NCBI GenBank assembly: GCA_021234155.1
Contig: JAJEKV010000036.1
Span: forward strand, 1,248,777 to 1,312,776
DNA length: 64,000 nt
Source of the DNA: Isoetes taiwanensis
Lineage: Eukaryota; Streptophyta; Lycopodiopsida; Isoetales; Isoetaceae
Direction: 5' to 3'
The translations under genes were made by a program, and so were the position numbers. Below, in pieces: positions 46,086 through 58,366 of this stretch (the first letter of the stretch is position 1; each line of letters starts with the position of its first letter). The notes beneath the pieces are model-generated. The model was given only the letters and a program-made list of their open reading frames with translations. It was not told the origin of the DNA and ran no database searches.

Positions 46086-49000
46086 TTTGTCTATGGACAT
46101 ATACCAATTAAATTGAAAGATTTTGCATGCATGTTTAACATTTGTTGTAAGAAGTCTTGTATGTTAAAGTTGCCCATCTTTGTGTTTTCTTTATCTTCCT
46201 TGAAAATTGGCACTTTATGGCATGCCATTTGTAACTTTTTTATTTTGCACCTTACAAGATAGAAGGTACGTTGCTTTATTCCTTATGGTATAATAAAGGG
46301 ATTTTTTGGCTGCGAAAGTTTGCAAATAGGATATTGTCTTTTCTCTCATTACATTTTGCAAAAGTAAAAAATGGAGAGGCAAGAGCTATGGAAATGGACT
46401 GCCGCCTCTAGCTTACGGAACTTTGAGCCACACGATTTTGCTGGAGTTGTCAGTTGGAAACTTCACTGCGTGATGGAGACATTTCCTTCATACATTCCAA
46501 AGGTAAAATTTGATTCATTGATAGTTTAAGATAGTAAGCTTGGATGGATATAAATGCTCTGACATAAAGCGGAAAGCTATTCAAAGATTTCCATATCCGG
46601 GAGTGTTAGACTTTCTAAATAGCCACAGCCCACACAAGCGGATTTTCCCGGGCAAAGGGTAGCATAAAGTTCATATGGATGCTCATTTAGATCAGACAAC
46701 ATTCTTGTGATTCCCTTTGCATGAGGCGCAAGGGTTTGGACCATAGTAAGGACGATGCTCTTATGCTAGACATATGAAGACATGCAATAAGGTTTGCCAT
46801 ATCTGTTCTTAGAATTCAGAGGCTATATGAGTTTATCGTACCAAGTTTCGGTTTTTGCTCTACTATGCTAGCAGGCTTTTAGCAATAATAGAAGTTTAAT
46901 AGATTTACTCGTTCATTTGATCTATACATTTGATAAGATCCTTTACTGCTCATTTGATTTATACATTTGATAATATAATGTTTGAGTCTGCAAATTCATT
47001 TTATAGTCCATTTTTCTTGCTTCTTCTAACTAATGGGCAAAGGGGATACAAATGGTGACCGGTGATGAACCGAGAAGCCAATTGTACCGTTTTGTTTTTG
47101 CTACATTACCATTTTCATGCTAATGTAGTATTTTTTGGTCGCAGTACCGGGCTTCTCTTCCCTTTGTGTCTTTCTTTGCTTATGGAATTAGTTTTTTGCC
47201 AAGAATGGACGAGAAACATACAATCGCATGCGTTTTCAGCCAAGTTCTATATGCCAAGTTTATTTACACTTTAGATTTGATGATGGACGATTTTTACAAA
47301 TGAAGAAGTTTTTCTATGCTATCTACATCAAAAGATACACATCAAGTAATATCATTCTCTTTTTTCAAGCTCGATATTTACCATAATGGGGCTTTCTTCC
47401 CTTTGGCACACCGAAGAAGCAAATATATGATCTACTAAAATTAGAGTTGTTCTTTAGCTCAGATTATATCTTTCATCTTTCAAAGTATGTCTGTTATTCT
47501 GCTATATAGTGGCAGCTTTGAGGGCAATGTTAAAGCCTTGAAATGAAAAGTCCCTTATACATCAGGCACACAATATACGAGAAAGCTTTTTGTGTAAGCA
47601 AAGCTTGTGTACAAGGAATGTAATAATGCTTTGGGACTAGCATTTTTCTTAAAAGTAGCAGTGAGTTTTATTTATCTTGTTTATTCCTCTGCTTAAAATG
47701 ATTGGAACAACAATAGGCTTTGACCATACATGCATATAACCAGAGGCTTTTATAGACTCTTATGAACATAAGATTGTCTTGAGGTATAATTGTCTTTAAG
47801 TCTAATGGCTTAAAATATTATTATTTAAAAATGATCAGGACAGCTTTATGTCTTTTCAAGTCCAGGATATATATTAAATACTTGATGTTTTGGGATACAA
47901 GTGCCACCATAGATTTTCGGATCTTAGTGTGGACAGATAATACTATTAGGGGGATTGACCCTTGGTAGATGAGTCTTCTAGTTGGCTTTTGTCATGGCTA
48001 GTGGCTGCTGGATTTTTTTAGGAATTTCTGGTCATTGGTCTTATCAGTGACTCTTGTACCCTAAGCTCAAGTATTTAGTATAGTTTCCTCGCTTTATTCA
48101 CGTTCCTTTTTCCTGGGCCTGTTGAGTTTATACAGTTTGAAATCAACTTTATATGATGATATGCTGGCTCACAATAAGTCATATGACTATTTACAGGTAC
48201 ATGTGTTGGTTTTGCCTGTATGGAGAAGGATTTATCTACCATTGGAATCTACATTTCCAATTGGTCACCTGCATGGAAGAAGAAATAGTTGAGCTGGGAC
48301 ACAGTGTAGTACCCAAGCAATGTCATGCAAAGAGGGGCGTGTAGGCCATCATGCATTTACGCGAAAAATGATGCTCGTGGTAAGGAGCTGGAAATGCGAC
48401 ATGCCACTATAATTCAGGTGACTTTTATGCATTTGTAATAAATTTAGCAGCCCTTAGCTGTGAGACGCCATCTTTGGCAACAAAGACTTTTAAAGCAAGA
48501 GTCCGTGGCTTTCAAATGCCATCCTTGGCAGTAAAGCCTCTAAAGCAGTGCCACCAATATGCATATGCCACTGGGCCTGGGCCTGATAAACTACAATGCC
48601 ACTCGGCCTAGTTCCTTATATTATTCCTGTTATTGGGAAGCATAAGGATACTTATTTCAATTATAGTACCTACATGAAAGACATGCAGCTGAAACATACT
48701 TGTTCCATGTTCCTGGAATAAAGAGTTGGAAACAAACGTATCATATATGCTTAGAATAAGGTTATGGCAAAGGGCATAGACTACTACTAAAACTCAGGTG
48801 ATTTTTTACTCATTCATGTGATGCACTAGAGGCTTTAACAAGGGAAACTACTATGAATATGATGTAGGAGCTACTCCGTTGCCACTTGGCTTGATAATTA
48901 CAATGCTACTCGGCTTTATACTTTACACTATTAGGCATGGTATACTATCAGCTCGCTTACATCTTTTGGGTTTAAATTCTGTATAGGGAAGGGTTAGACC

Positions 49001-49310
49001 TCTGCTGTAATGGTAGGGGTCTGCCCTCCCTAATATTACAGCTTAATTTAAATAAGAGGTCTTCTCTTTCCTACGGTTGGTGGTAGGATTTTTTTATGAA
49101 GTACTTTCATGGCAAAATGTGAGTCTAGGTTGGCAGGTTGCTACCCCATAGTATGCTTCTATGGAAAAGGCATAATATACAAGCGAGTCTAGGTTGGCAG
49201 GTTGCTATGCCATAATTGACACATGGCATGGATGTATTTAGAGGTGTAGCTAAATTCTAACAAAGCTATCTACCTTGGCCGTGCTCTATCTTATAGAAAA
49301 GGTTTTTGTC
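46086..49310 (+). repeat. Unit C3
   Basis: Full-length C unit of 3.2 kb, close to C1, with several small deletions around 46830-47400. Carries the exon-like YMCWFCLYGEGFIYHW block at 48196-48344. Confidence 0.9.
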
Positions 49311-51237
49311 TATGGACATATACCAATTAAATTGAAAGATTTTGCATGCATGTTTAACATTTGTTGTAAGAAGTCTTGTATGTTAAAGTTGCCCATCTTT
49401 GTGTTTTCTTTATCTTCCTTGAAAATTGGCACTTTATGGCATGCCATTTGTAACTTTTTTATTTTGCACCTTACAAGATAGAAGGTACGTTGCTTTATTC
49501 CTTATGGTATAGTAAGGGATTTTTTTGCTGCGAAAGTTTGCAAATAGGATATTGTCTTTTCTCTCATTACATTTTGCAAAAGTAAAAAATGGAGAGGCAA
49601 GAGCTATGGAAATGGACTGCCGCCTCTAGCTTACAGAACTGTGAGCCACACGATTTTGCTGGAGTTGCCAGTTGGAAACTTGACTGCGTGATGGAGACAT
49701 TTCCTTCATACATTCTAAAGGTAAAATTTGATTCATTGATAGTTTAAGATAGTAAGCTTGGATGGGTATGAATGCTCTGACATAAAGCGGAAAGCTATTC
49801 AAAGATTTCCATATCCGGGAGTGTTAGACTTTCTAAATAGCCACAGCCCACACATGCGGTTTTTCCCAAAAGGGGCGACATAAAGTTCATATGGATGCTC
49901 ATTTAGATCAGACAACATTCTTGTGATTCCCTTTGCATGAGGCGCAAGGGTTTGGACCATAGTAAGGACGATGCTCTTATGCTAGACATATGAAGACATG
50001 CAATAAGGTTTGCCATATCTGTTCTTAGAATTCAGAGGCTATATGAGTTTATCGTGGCCAAGTTTCTAGTTTTTTGCTCTACTATGCTAGCAGGCTTTAG
50101 CAATAACAGAAGTTTGATAGATTTACTCTGTTCATTTGATCTATACATTTGATAAGATCCTGTACTCTGTTCACTTTATTTATACATCATGTTTGAGTCT
50201 GCAAATTTATTTTACAGTCCATTTTTCTTGCTTCTTCTAACTAATGGGCAAAGGGGATACAAATGGTGACCGGTGATGAACCGAGAAGCCAATTGTACCT
50301 TTTGGCCCTGGCTACATTACCATTTTCATGCTAATGTAGTATTGTTTGGCTGCAGGTACCAGGCTTCTCTTCCCTTTGTGTCTTTCTTTGCTTATGGAAT
50401 TAGTTTTTGCTGAAGAATGGACGAGAAACATACACTGCATGCAGTTTTCAACCAAGTTCTACATGCCAAGTTTATTTACACTTCAGATTTGATGATGGAC
50501 GAATTTTTACAAATGAAGAAGTTTTTCTATGATATCTACATCAAAAGATACACATCAAGCAATATCGTTCTCTTTTTCAAGCTCTGATATTTACCATAAT
50601 GGGACTGCAGACCTGCAGGCAGATATATGATCTACTAAAATTAGAGTTGTTCTTTAGCTCAGATACGTGCTTATCTTTCATCTTTCAAAGTATGTCTATT
50701 ATTCTGCTATATAGTGACAGCTTTGAGGGCAATGTTAAAGCCTTGAAATGAAAGGTCCCTTATACATCAGGCACACAATATACGAGAAAGCTTTTTGTGT
50801 AAGCAAAGCTTGTGTACAAGGAATGTAATAATGCTTTGGGACTAGCATTTTTCTTAAAAGTAGCAGTGAGTTTTATTTATCCTGTTTATTCCTCTGCTTA
50901 AAATGATTGGAATAACAATAGGCTTTGACCATACATGCATATGACCAGAGGCTTTTATAGACTCTTATGAACATAAGATTGTCTTGAGTATAATTGTCTT
51001 TAAGTTTAATGGCTTAAAATATTATTATTTAAAAATGATCAGGACAGTTTTATGTCTTTTCAAGTCCAGGATATATATTAAATACTTGATGTTTTGGGAT
51101 ACAAGTGCCACCATAGATTTTCGGATCTTAGTGTGGACAGATAATACTATTAGGGGGATTGACCCTTGGTAGATGAGTCTTCTAGTTGGCTTTTGTGATG
51201 GCTAGTGGCTGCTGGATTTTTTTTTTTTTTTTTTTTT
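49311..51237 (+). repeat. Unit C4, truncated at a poly(T) run
   Basis: First 1.9 kb of unit C, ending in 21 T (51217-51237) where C1 and C3 continue AGGAATTTCTGG. Unrelated sequence follows, so a retroposon with its poly(A) on the minus strand probably inserted here. Confidence 0.85.
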
Positions 51238-51603
51238 GACAAAAATAAGAATGCATATTTGTTCTTGGGTGATGGCATCACTAAAGTTGCCTTTGTTTCT
51301 ATTTGATTTTCATTGAAAGATATTTTTTCTTGTGTATTTCTTAGCTAATAGTCACACACGTTGCTCAAATTATATACACTATAATATGATGTATTGTCCT
51401 ATTTTCGGCCTACTTGTTGTTTATTATAAATATATATCACAGAAATTTTGACAATGCAGCTTCAAGGCTATATTGTCTTAGGACGAGCACCTATACAAAT
51501 GTACATAACAGCCCTACACAATTACTGAGGCCAAACAAAATTTACAATTACTAAGGCCAAAATTTGGCCAAAAAGGAAATTAGGTTAATACGAACCAATA
51601 TCT

Positions 51604-51750
51604 AGCATAATAACAGAGGGTTTTTTTGTGTTTTTTGTACTCTTTTCAATATGGTTTTGCTATGATTTGGTTGATGCATTCATTTGGCTGTACTAAATAG
51701 TGTTTCTAGTGTGCGCCTGTTTTTGGCCGTTGATTTTTAGAATAAAACGA
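51604..51750 (+). repeat. AGCATAATAACA family, copy at 51.6 kb
   Basis: AGCATAATAACAGAGGG..GGTTTTGCTATGATTTGGTTG..TGTACTAAATAGTGTTTCTA; aligned with 16801 and 28605. Confidence 0.7.
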
Positions 51751-51825
51751 GAGATTGTGTGGTGGTATCTGGATATTAGATAAAGGTTTGGATGATTTGG
51801 TGATGGCGCAGCTCATTGGCTGGGG

Positions 51826-52195
51826 TTTTGCCGCTGCTCAATCTCAGATATCTCCCTCTTCGGGTGTCCGTTTCGGGTGATTTTTGGTGCGTTGGAAGCC
51901 CTTGCAGTAAGCTTTCCAATTCCCAATTGCATATGGCTTTAGGTGGTTCTCTCTCTACGTTAGTCACAGAATTGGGATCATCCATTTTGGCCTTCATAGT
52001 TACCGTTGGTTTTGGCGCTGCTTCAATCTCAGATATCTCTCTCCTCAGGTATCCTGTTTTAAGAGATTTTTGGTGCATTGGAAAGCCCTTGTAGTAAGCT
52101 TTCCAAGCTGTATAGAATCAGGTGGTTCTATCTCTACTTCAGTCCCATAATTGGGATCATCCATTTCTGCTTCTATGGTTACCACCTCCGGCATG
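51826..52195 (+). repeat. Two tandem copies of a 185-bp unit
   Basis: CTCAATCTCAGATATCTC, GATTTTTGGTGC.TTGGAA, AGTAAGCTTTCCAA and AATTGGGATCATCCATTT recur with about 185-base spacing. Open frames on both strands come from this. A second small duplication (GATGTCATTCATCCTA.CAG, 50-base period) lies at 52555-52640. Confidence 0.75.
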
Positions 52196-52689
52196 CAATC
52201 TTGCTCGCAGTTTCCTGCTTTTATAGCCTCTGCTTTCATGGATTTGCATCAACTCCTGCCTCTCTCTGATGTGCGTTCTATATCTGCTTCTTCATCTCTA
52301 CCTCTCCTTCTACTACCCCTGCTGCCCCAATTCCTTCTTCTCTTGCTCCTTCATCCTTTTGTGGCCTTTTCTCTTGTGTTTTCATTCATTCTTTATTAGT
52401 ACATTAGTATTTAATTTAGGTTTCATTATGTTTTTCATATTATACAATCATCATCGTTATTATTATTCTTTTTGTCTTATTACAAGTCATACTAAGCATC
52501 TAAATCTTATTAGATGCAGCAAAATGGACTAAATAAAATTACATGCTGGTTAATGATGTCATTCATCCTACCAGCATGCTTTTTGTTGATCTGTTCATCA
52601 TAGATGTCATTCATCCTATCAGGATGCTTTTTATTAATGGTCTCCAAGTCATTCTCTATTGTATCATTGTAGTTGTTTTTAAAACATTT

Positions 52690-54900
52690 ATACTTCTCTA
52701 TCTCACGCCCACAGGCCGTCAGTCAATACCGCTCCTTTCTCAAGAACAAGAAGGCCAGATACCTCGCAGAGCATCAGCAACAGATGTTTGGTCTCCTAGA
52801 CCGGCACCCCAGGACATTCTGGAGAAGGGTCTTGAGCAAGCACCACGAAACCATAGGGAACATCACCTCGGGCAATGGGTACAAGTACTTTGCAATAATT
52901 GCATGACCAGCTTTCGGGGGGGGCACCGATCCCTCCACCGAGATAGGCATGGCTCGGTCATCACGGAGGGGGATGTCATCATGGGCCTACAACGTCGGCT
53001 AATGGGAAGGCAAAGCAGATTTAGATGGCATCGTGCGTAACTTCAAATGGGCTGGGCCTCCATCGGTGCTGTCCTCCTCGGCATTGTTCAATAAAGCATT
53101 GCGAAGGCTTCCCTCGCAATGAACCACTAGTAGGGTAGTGCCCATATACAAAGCAGGGGACCCTCAATGCCCGGCCAACTACCGTACTATTATGGTCAGC
53201 TCTCTCTTTGCAAAATAGTTGCCTGGCATCCTTAAGCAGCGACTGACAATATGGGCAGAGGAAACGGAGGTGCAAGCTCTTACACAGGTGGGTTTCCGGC
53301 CCAGACATTCCACCATTGATCATATCTTCACTCTGCGCACATTGATTGAAGATAGCAGGAATCGCCGGCAGAACCTGTACTGTTGTTTCGTGGATTTTGC
53401 AAAAGCGTTCGACACAGTACCCCGCAACAAGCTATGGGACAGATTGCGGCAGCTGGGGACCCCCCTGGACTTGCAGAATGCAGTATATCGGCTGTATGAG
53501 GCATGCTCAGGCCGTATCACATCGGCAGCACAGCCGGTGATCAGTAGCATTGGAGTGCGTCAGGGTTGCCCCCTCTCCCCCACACTCTTTGGCCTATACA
53601 TTGATCAGTTGGAAGATTGGCTCTCTGAACATGGAGGTGCGGGCGCACATCTCATGCATCACACAATCCGGCAACTCATATATCGACGATGTCAACCTCA
53701 TGGCCTATACTCCGGAGGACATGCAACGTCACCGGATGGTCTTGACACTTTTGCCAATTCACCGGCATGCGAGTTAACTTGGCCAAAACTAGGATCTTTG
53801 CTAGTTGCATCATCCCGTCAGCCAAGGCTTCCCACATTCACTTACCGGGGGCGGGAGGTAGAGGTGGCTCCGACCTACAAGTACTTGGGGATTGAGTTCT
53901 CAACTACCACTCATTGGGATGCAACTATCGGGTTCTTGGTCACGGCCGGGTTGGAAAGCATTGTATGCCATGCGAGAACAAACCCACAAAGCGAGTTGTA
54001 TGCATGGGGCCACCAACACACATTTGTTTCGGGCCTTGGTTGAGCGGTCCTTTTGTATGGGGCGTAAGTGTGGGGTCCCGTGATATCCCTCAACACCGGA
54101 ATGACCTCGGCAGTCGCAGCCTTCTTTCGGCACGGGCCCCGGGGTGAAGTCCACAGTTCCCGCACCGCATCCTACTCCAGGAGACAGGCTTTCTACTTCT
54201 TCAACGGGATGCATTGGAACATGCATATCATTTACTTTCAAAAGGTGGTCGCTATAGCTGATACACGCTTGCCCCACCTTGCTTTGGCCACGGAGATGGG
54301 TCCCCAACGCGTGAAATCTTCTTTGGAAGACAAGCAAGCTCGATGGTTCTCCACCCCGGGGTGTGCGAACAAGCAGATCGTCCAAGTCGGGACAAAGAAA
54401 GATCATGAGGCACTTAAATTGTACCTAGATGCTACTTTCCTTCGCAAAACTCGGGATCTGAGGCTCGACGCATGTTAAGCGGGCACACTATCGTGACAAG
54501 TCAATCCTAGGCTCACAAGAGGCCCACACCGATACTTGTACACCCAAATGCCCATGAAGAAGCGCGGACTTATAGCTTCCATTCAAGACGGGTGCACATC
54601 GCCCCCCCGCATTGAAACAGGTGTTAGGCTCGGGAACCCGGGAGAACAAAGGCTTTGCCCGGTGTTGCCACCGGTAGCGATTGAGGATGAATATCATACC
54701 CTCCGGATCGCCCAAAGATTTGCCCATATCTGAGAGCGATATATTCGATTACTAGTGCCTGACCAGCCGTTGCATCAGTTATTGACTACAGCATCAGTGG
54801 GATTGTTGGGGTCATACCTCCAGGAGGTTATGGATGCACGGACTCGTTTGTGTCCTACAAGACGGTATTGAACTGTCCTATGCAATTGTACAGTGTGCCA
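52690..54900 (+). pseudogene. LINE ORF2 (RT) pseudogene
   Basis: Non-LTR retrotransposon polymerase, 5' truncated; the endonuclease domain is not seen. Order: linker QYRSFLKNKKARYLAEHQQQ (52715); PIYKAGD..CPANYRTI (about 53145-53200); GFRPRHSTIDHIFTLRTLIE (53291); CFVDFAKAFDTVPRNKLWDR (53383, palm motif A); GVRQGCPLSPTLFGLYIDQL (53551). The catalytic box reads YIDDV only in the +1 frame (53675), so a frameshift precedes it. Then TYKYLGIEF (53875), a thumb-like region, and a C-terminal zinc-knuckle-like block GVRLGNPGEQRLCPVLPP..EDEYHTL (54620-54700). Frames change at least five times. Two relatives in this window are also dead. Confidence 0.9.
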
Positions 54901-54914
54901 GCATGCTTATTACT

Positions 54915-55100
54915 GCTAAGTTTTTTCCCTCGAAAACCCTTCGGGGCGGGGGTTTTTTAATCCTGTCAGTAGGCCAATTGCTGCTCTCTTTTTGTTTGGG
55001 TCCCATAGGCCAATTGGTCCTATTCTATTCTATTCTATTCTCTTTTTTCTTGTTCATTAATTCTTAGACAACTCCCAAGGCCCCGAAGGGGCCAAAATGT
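54915..55100 (+). other. Likely 3' tail of the LINE
   Basis: GC-clamp CGAAAACCCTTCGGGGCGGG then T-run; (TTCTA)n at 55020-55046; perfect hairpin GGCCCC-GAA-GGGGCC at 55080-55093 followed by AAAATGTTTTT. Confidence 0.45.
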
Positions 55101-55110
55101 TTTTAAATTA

Positions 55111-55489
55111 ACACAAACCATTACGTCCAACACTGTTAAATTAAAATCCCCCTGAAACCCCCTTTAGTTTGGGTGCATATTCATAGTGGGGGTGACGTAG
55201 AGCAGGGAGAGCCCTTAAATTCGTATAATACATGTATAAAATCAACACCATTGAGCACATTGCCTCAAACCTTATAGTATTATGCAAATCTTGTTATGCA
55301 GTATACCAAAACTTGTGCAAGCATATCCCATAAATGAAGATCGTTATTTACGGTCTAGATCGAGGAATAACTTGTAAATATGCCCATCCAACAACTCTTG
55401 ATGCCCGGAGTCACCACCCCATGTGAATATGCACCCAAACCAAAGGGGCAGGGATTTTAATTTACAAAGGTTTGATGTAATGGTTTGTT
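55111..55489. mobile_element. MITE with about 100-bp TIRs
   Basis: Left ACACAAACCATTACGTCCAA..AAATTAAAATCCC..TTTGGGTGCATATTCA mirrors right TGAATATGCACCCAAACC..GGGATTTTAATTT..GATGTAATGGTTTGTTT. Interior about 180 bases, non-coding. Relative of the core of the 29.4-kb inverted repeat. Confidence 0.85.
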
Positions 55490-55494
55490 TCTAT

Positions 55495-55676
55495 ATACTT
55501 TCTCATCTCTTAGCAATACCCTTGATTCCCACCCCTCTCCTTTAAGTTTTATATACGTAAATATTGCTTTTAACTTATTGCGTGGTACGTGCAACTAGCG
55601 CCTCTATTTGTACAGCTTTGTGACATGGCATGCATGAACAATTTTGGAAGATTTTTCTTACAAATGTTCCAGTGTT
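55495..55676 (+). repeat. Repeat X, copy 2, left piece
   Basis: Matches 7975-8130 and resumes at 58572 after the LINE insertion. Ends in the 14-base duplication AATGTTCCAGTGTT (55663-55676). Confidence 0.75.
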
Positions 55677-56151
55677 TTATTATTTGAAGAACTGAGACAC
55701 CTTATATTAAAAGAATGGCAATGATACAAGACGAGTAGTGAGGAAAAAGAATGCCTCGAAGGGACAAAGACACCTCAGCACTCCATACTAAAAAACTAGT
55801 GCGTAAACTTCCAATCACCTCTAGTAATCACTGTACAAACTCCCCATTCGCATTTACAATATGCAAAATATCTCGCCAGATGCAAAACTTTGTCTCCTCT
55901 AAGCCGGTAAACACAAGAAAACTCTGGAATAGCTTATGTCTGAGTCGTGGAACTAAAGAGGCTGAAGATTGCTGAATCCCTTCAAAAATCCATAAACGAC
56001 GCCGTTTCCAAATCAATCAAACCAACCATGCTTTACACAGATGGAAAGCCTGCTTCTTAGGAGAGGACCATGAAGCTGGAAACACATGAAGAAGTATCTT
56101 CTGGCTACACATCCTGATCCGGAAAAATGCTCTGACCCAATCCCATGCAGC

Positions 56152-56800
56152 TTACAAATGTGGGCACAAGACTAGGCAATGTTCAATGGACTCTCGATGA
56201 GAGCCACAGCAAGGGCAAAGAAAACTCACAGCTGGCTTAAATCTATGCACAAGAACATTTACCCTAATGTAGCGGTGCACCACTTGCCACAAGAGAACCC
56301 TAACCTTTGGTGGTGGGAGAGAGTTCCAAGTCCATGTCCAGATGGAGCGCCAACAGGAACCCTGAAGCTTTAGTGCCCACTTGTCAGAAGGAGGTAAAGT
56401 ATCAGGAATAACCAACGTCCGGTAACAAGAACGAACAAAACATGACCCATCGACCCTCGAATGAACCTTCCAAATCTGAAAGACCACCCTTCCCTGGAGG
56501 ACAGGAGGCCACTTGTTGCCAGATAGCTCGATCACTGCTCTTAAGCCGAAAGCGGGCTTGAAAAAACTCCCAAGGAGCCAGTTGGCCATGCCAATACCAA
56601 TCCTCTAAGGTGGAGACTGCAGCTCGAGTCCAATGGGCCTGCGTCCGAGCGTGCAAGCTGGCAGCCAAAGGCAAGTATGTCGGAGGCAGAGGAACCCACA
56701 GAAAAGGAGAAGTGTGATGAAATACGGGTGCACAGTCTACCTGGAAAAGCACTCGCACATATGGATTGACCTCCGAGATGCGGTCTACCTCATCAGCCCC
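56152..56800 (-). pseudogene. LINE ORF2 C-terminal zf-RVT remnant
   Basis: WNSLPPPKVRVLLWQVVHRY followed by CPCCGSHRESIEHCLVLCP is the reverse-transcriptase zinc-binding domain. Upstream LPLAASLHARTQAHWTRAAV and LEDWYWHGQLAPWEFFQARF lie in another frame, with the switch near 56560-56590. Confidence 0.85.
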
Positions 56801-57254
56801 CGAGAGATCTGGTGAACAACTTGCCTGGCTTCTTGCATATGCTCATAGTCGGAGACTGGCCCTCCGGTCGGGCCTCGAACACTACCATTCCTACCACTCT
56901 CAGAACCAACACCTCCAAGCCTACCAGCATCATCACTATCCAGGGCTCGGACATCAGTGCTAGTACCCTCAAGAGGTCAGTCATTCCCACCATCGCTACC
57001 CCCTCTGAGTGGGCCTCCACTATGGCCACCCCCATTATTGCCTCTACCTAGGGTTCGAACACTACCACCCCTAGCATCGCCATTAGTGGGACGATCACAG
57101 TTACCTCCGCCTGGGGTTCGGATAATATCATCCCCGACTCTGCTATATGGAACTCCACCTGTGATATCTGGAACACTACACCTCCAGCACCTGAGCCTTG
57201 GTCACAATCGCCTCCTCTAACAACAAGACCATCTGGGATTCAACCTCCAACCGG

Positions 57255-57440
57255 GGTTCGAGCACTACCACCCCATGACCACTCGCACGAATACCTCTAG
57301 CTGGGGTTCGATCACTGCCACCCCCATGACCACTCGCAAGAACACCTCTAGCTGGGGTTCGATCACTGCCACCCCCATGACCACCGCAAGAATACCTCTA
57401 GCTGGGGTTCGAGCACTATCACCCCCATGAGGATCATCAC
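57255..57440 (-). repeat. 54-bp VNTR inside the LINE
   Basis: Three and a half copies of CTAGCTGGGGTTCGATCACT, then GCCACCCCCATGACCACTCG. Looser relatives continue left to about 56880. Minus strand encodes Gly/Arg runs of the type RTPARG.LASGHGG.SD, an extension of ORF1. Confidence 0.9.
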
Positions 57441-58366
57441 TATCAACCCTACCAGGAAGACTGATGGAAGGGAACATGTGTTGAATCTCGGGACCATTCA
57501 ATAGCTGCAGTCGGAAATGAAAATGCCAAGAACCACTACGGACAGGTATAGAAGTAGGCAGAGGGCAAGGCAACACATATCCTAGGTGCCTGAACAATGG
57601 AATGAGCTAAGTGAACCCCAAGACCATTCGCCATAGAAACCAAGAACTCAGGAATCAACATATCTGGAGGCAAATCCATGATTTGAAACCAACATGGGAT
57701 TTTTTTACAGCTGTCAAAGAGCTCGTGGATATAGCTGGAGTATAGAACTGATACAGGACATAATGCCTCATCTAAGGCATCAACCCCTCGACTAACCAAT
57801 TGTCGCACTGAGAACTCAGCCTCGAACATAATGAGGAAAAAATTATTAGGCAAGAACTTCAAAGACTGGTACCTGGGCAAACCAATCCGCCTCAAATGTC
57901 CAGAGAGCCATGAGCTAAACCTTCGTATGTCCAAAAGTATCCCAGTGAAATACCCTAGTACTGCAAAGGAGACCAAATTCTCTACAGTCTGAACATGCCG
58001 AGCATGGTCTATGTCTATCCAAGGATCTACTGGAAGCACTGCTCCTAAGTCAACTGAATAATGATCGTCCACAAACTTCATAGCCTTTTCCACCCGAGCA
58101 CTTCTATGGTCAGGCACCCTACGCTTAATCCAGTCTGAAAAACTTGGACGAGTGAGACGGGATACTGTGTCATTTGTCCTCCAAGCTGGACGTGCAATGT
58201 TGGTAGTTTTAGCAGCCTGAGAGGTGTCTAACCTCACTCCAGGTGAGTCTGAAGGTGCGCATAGAGGAGCCCTCTGAGTTGCTACATCTACGTCACCTTC
58301 CTTGGCAACCTTCTCTCTAGGCGCAAGTGTAGAGGGGTTTACAGACCCTGTTTCAAGTGGCGCCAT
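57265..58366 (-). pseudogene. LINE ORF1, DUF4283-like, frameshifted
   Basis: RNA-binding ORF1 of a plant LINE. ATG at 58366 (MAPLETGSVNPSTLAPREKV). Core: GYFTGILLDIRRFSSWLSGH, FLPNNFFLIMFEAEFSVRQL, PCWFQIMDLPPDMLIPEFLV, GLGVHLAHSIVQAPRICVAL; this is the DUF4283 layout ending in the usual W..L..P....P..L segment. At about 57560 the frame shifts and continues as PCPLPTSIPVRSGSWHF into the VNTR. No CCHC knuckle is visible. Confidence 0.8.

Noticed and set aside
52151-52532. Leu/Phe-rich small membrane-protein-like frames
   Set aside because: Pyrimidine-rich sequence (CTTCTTCT) read in two frames; no start or family support.
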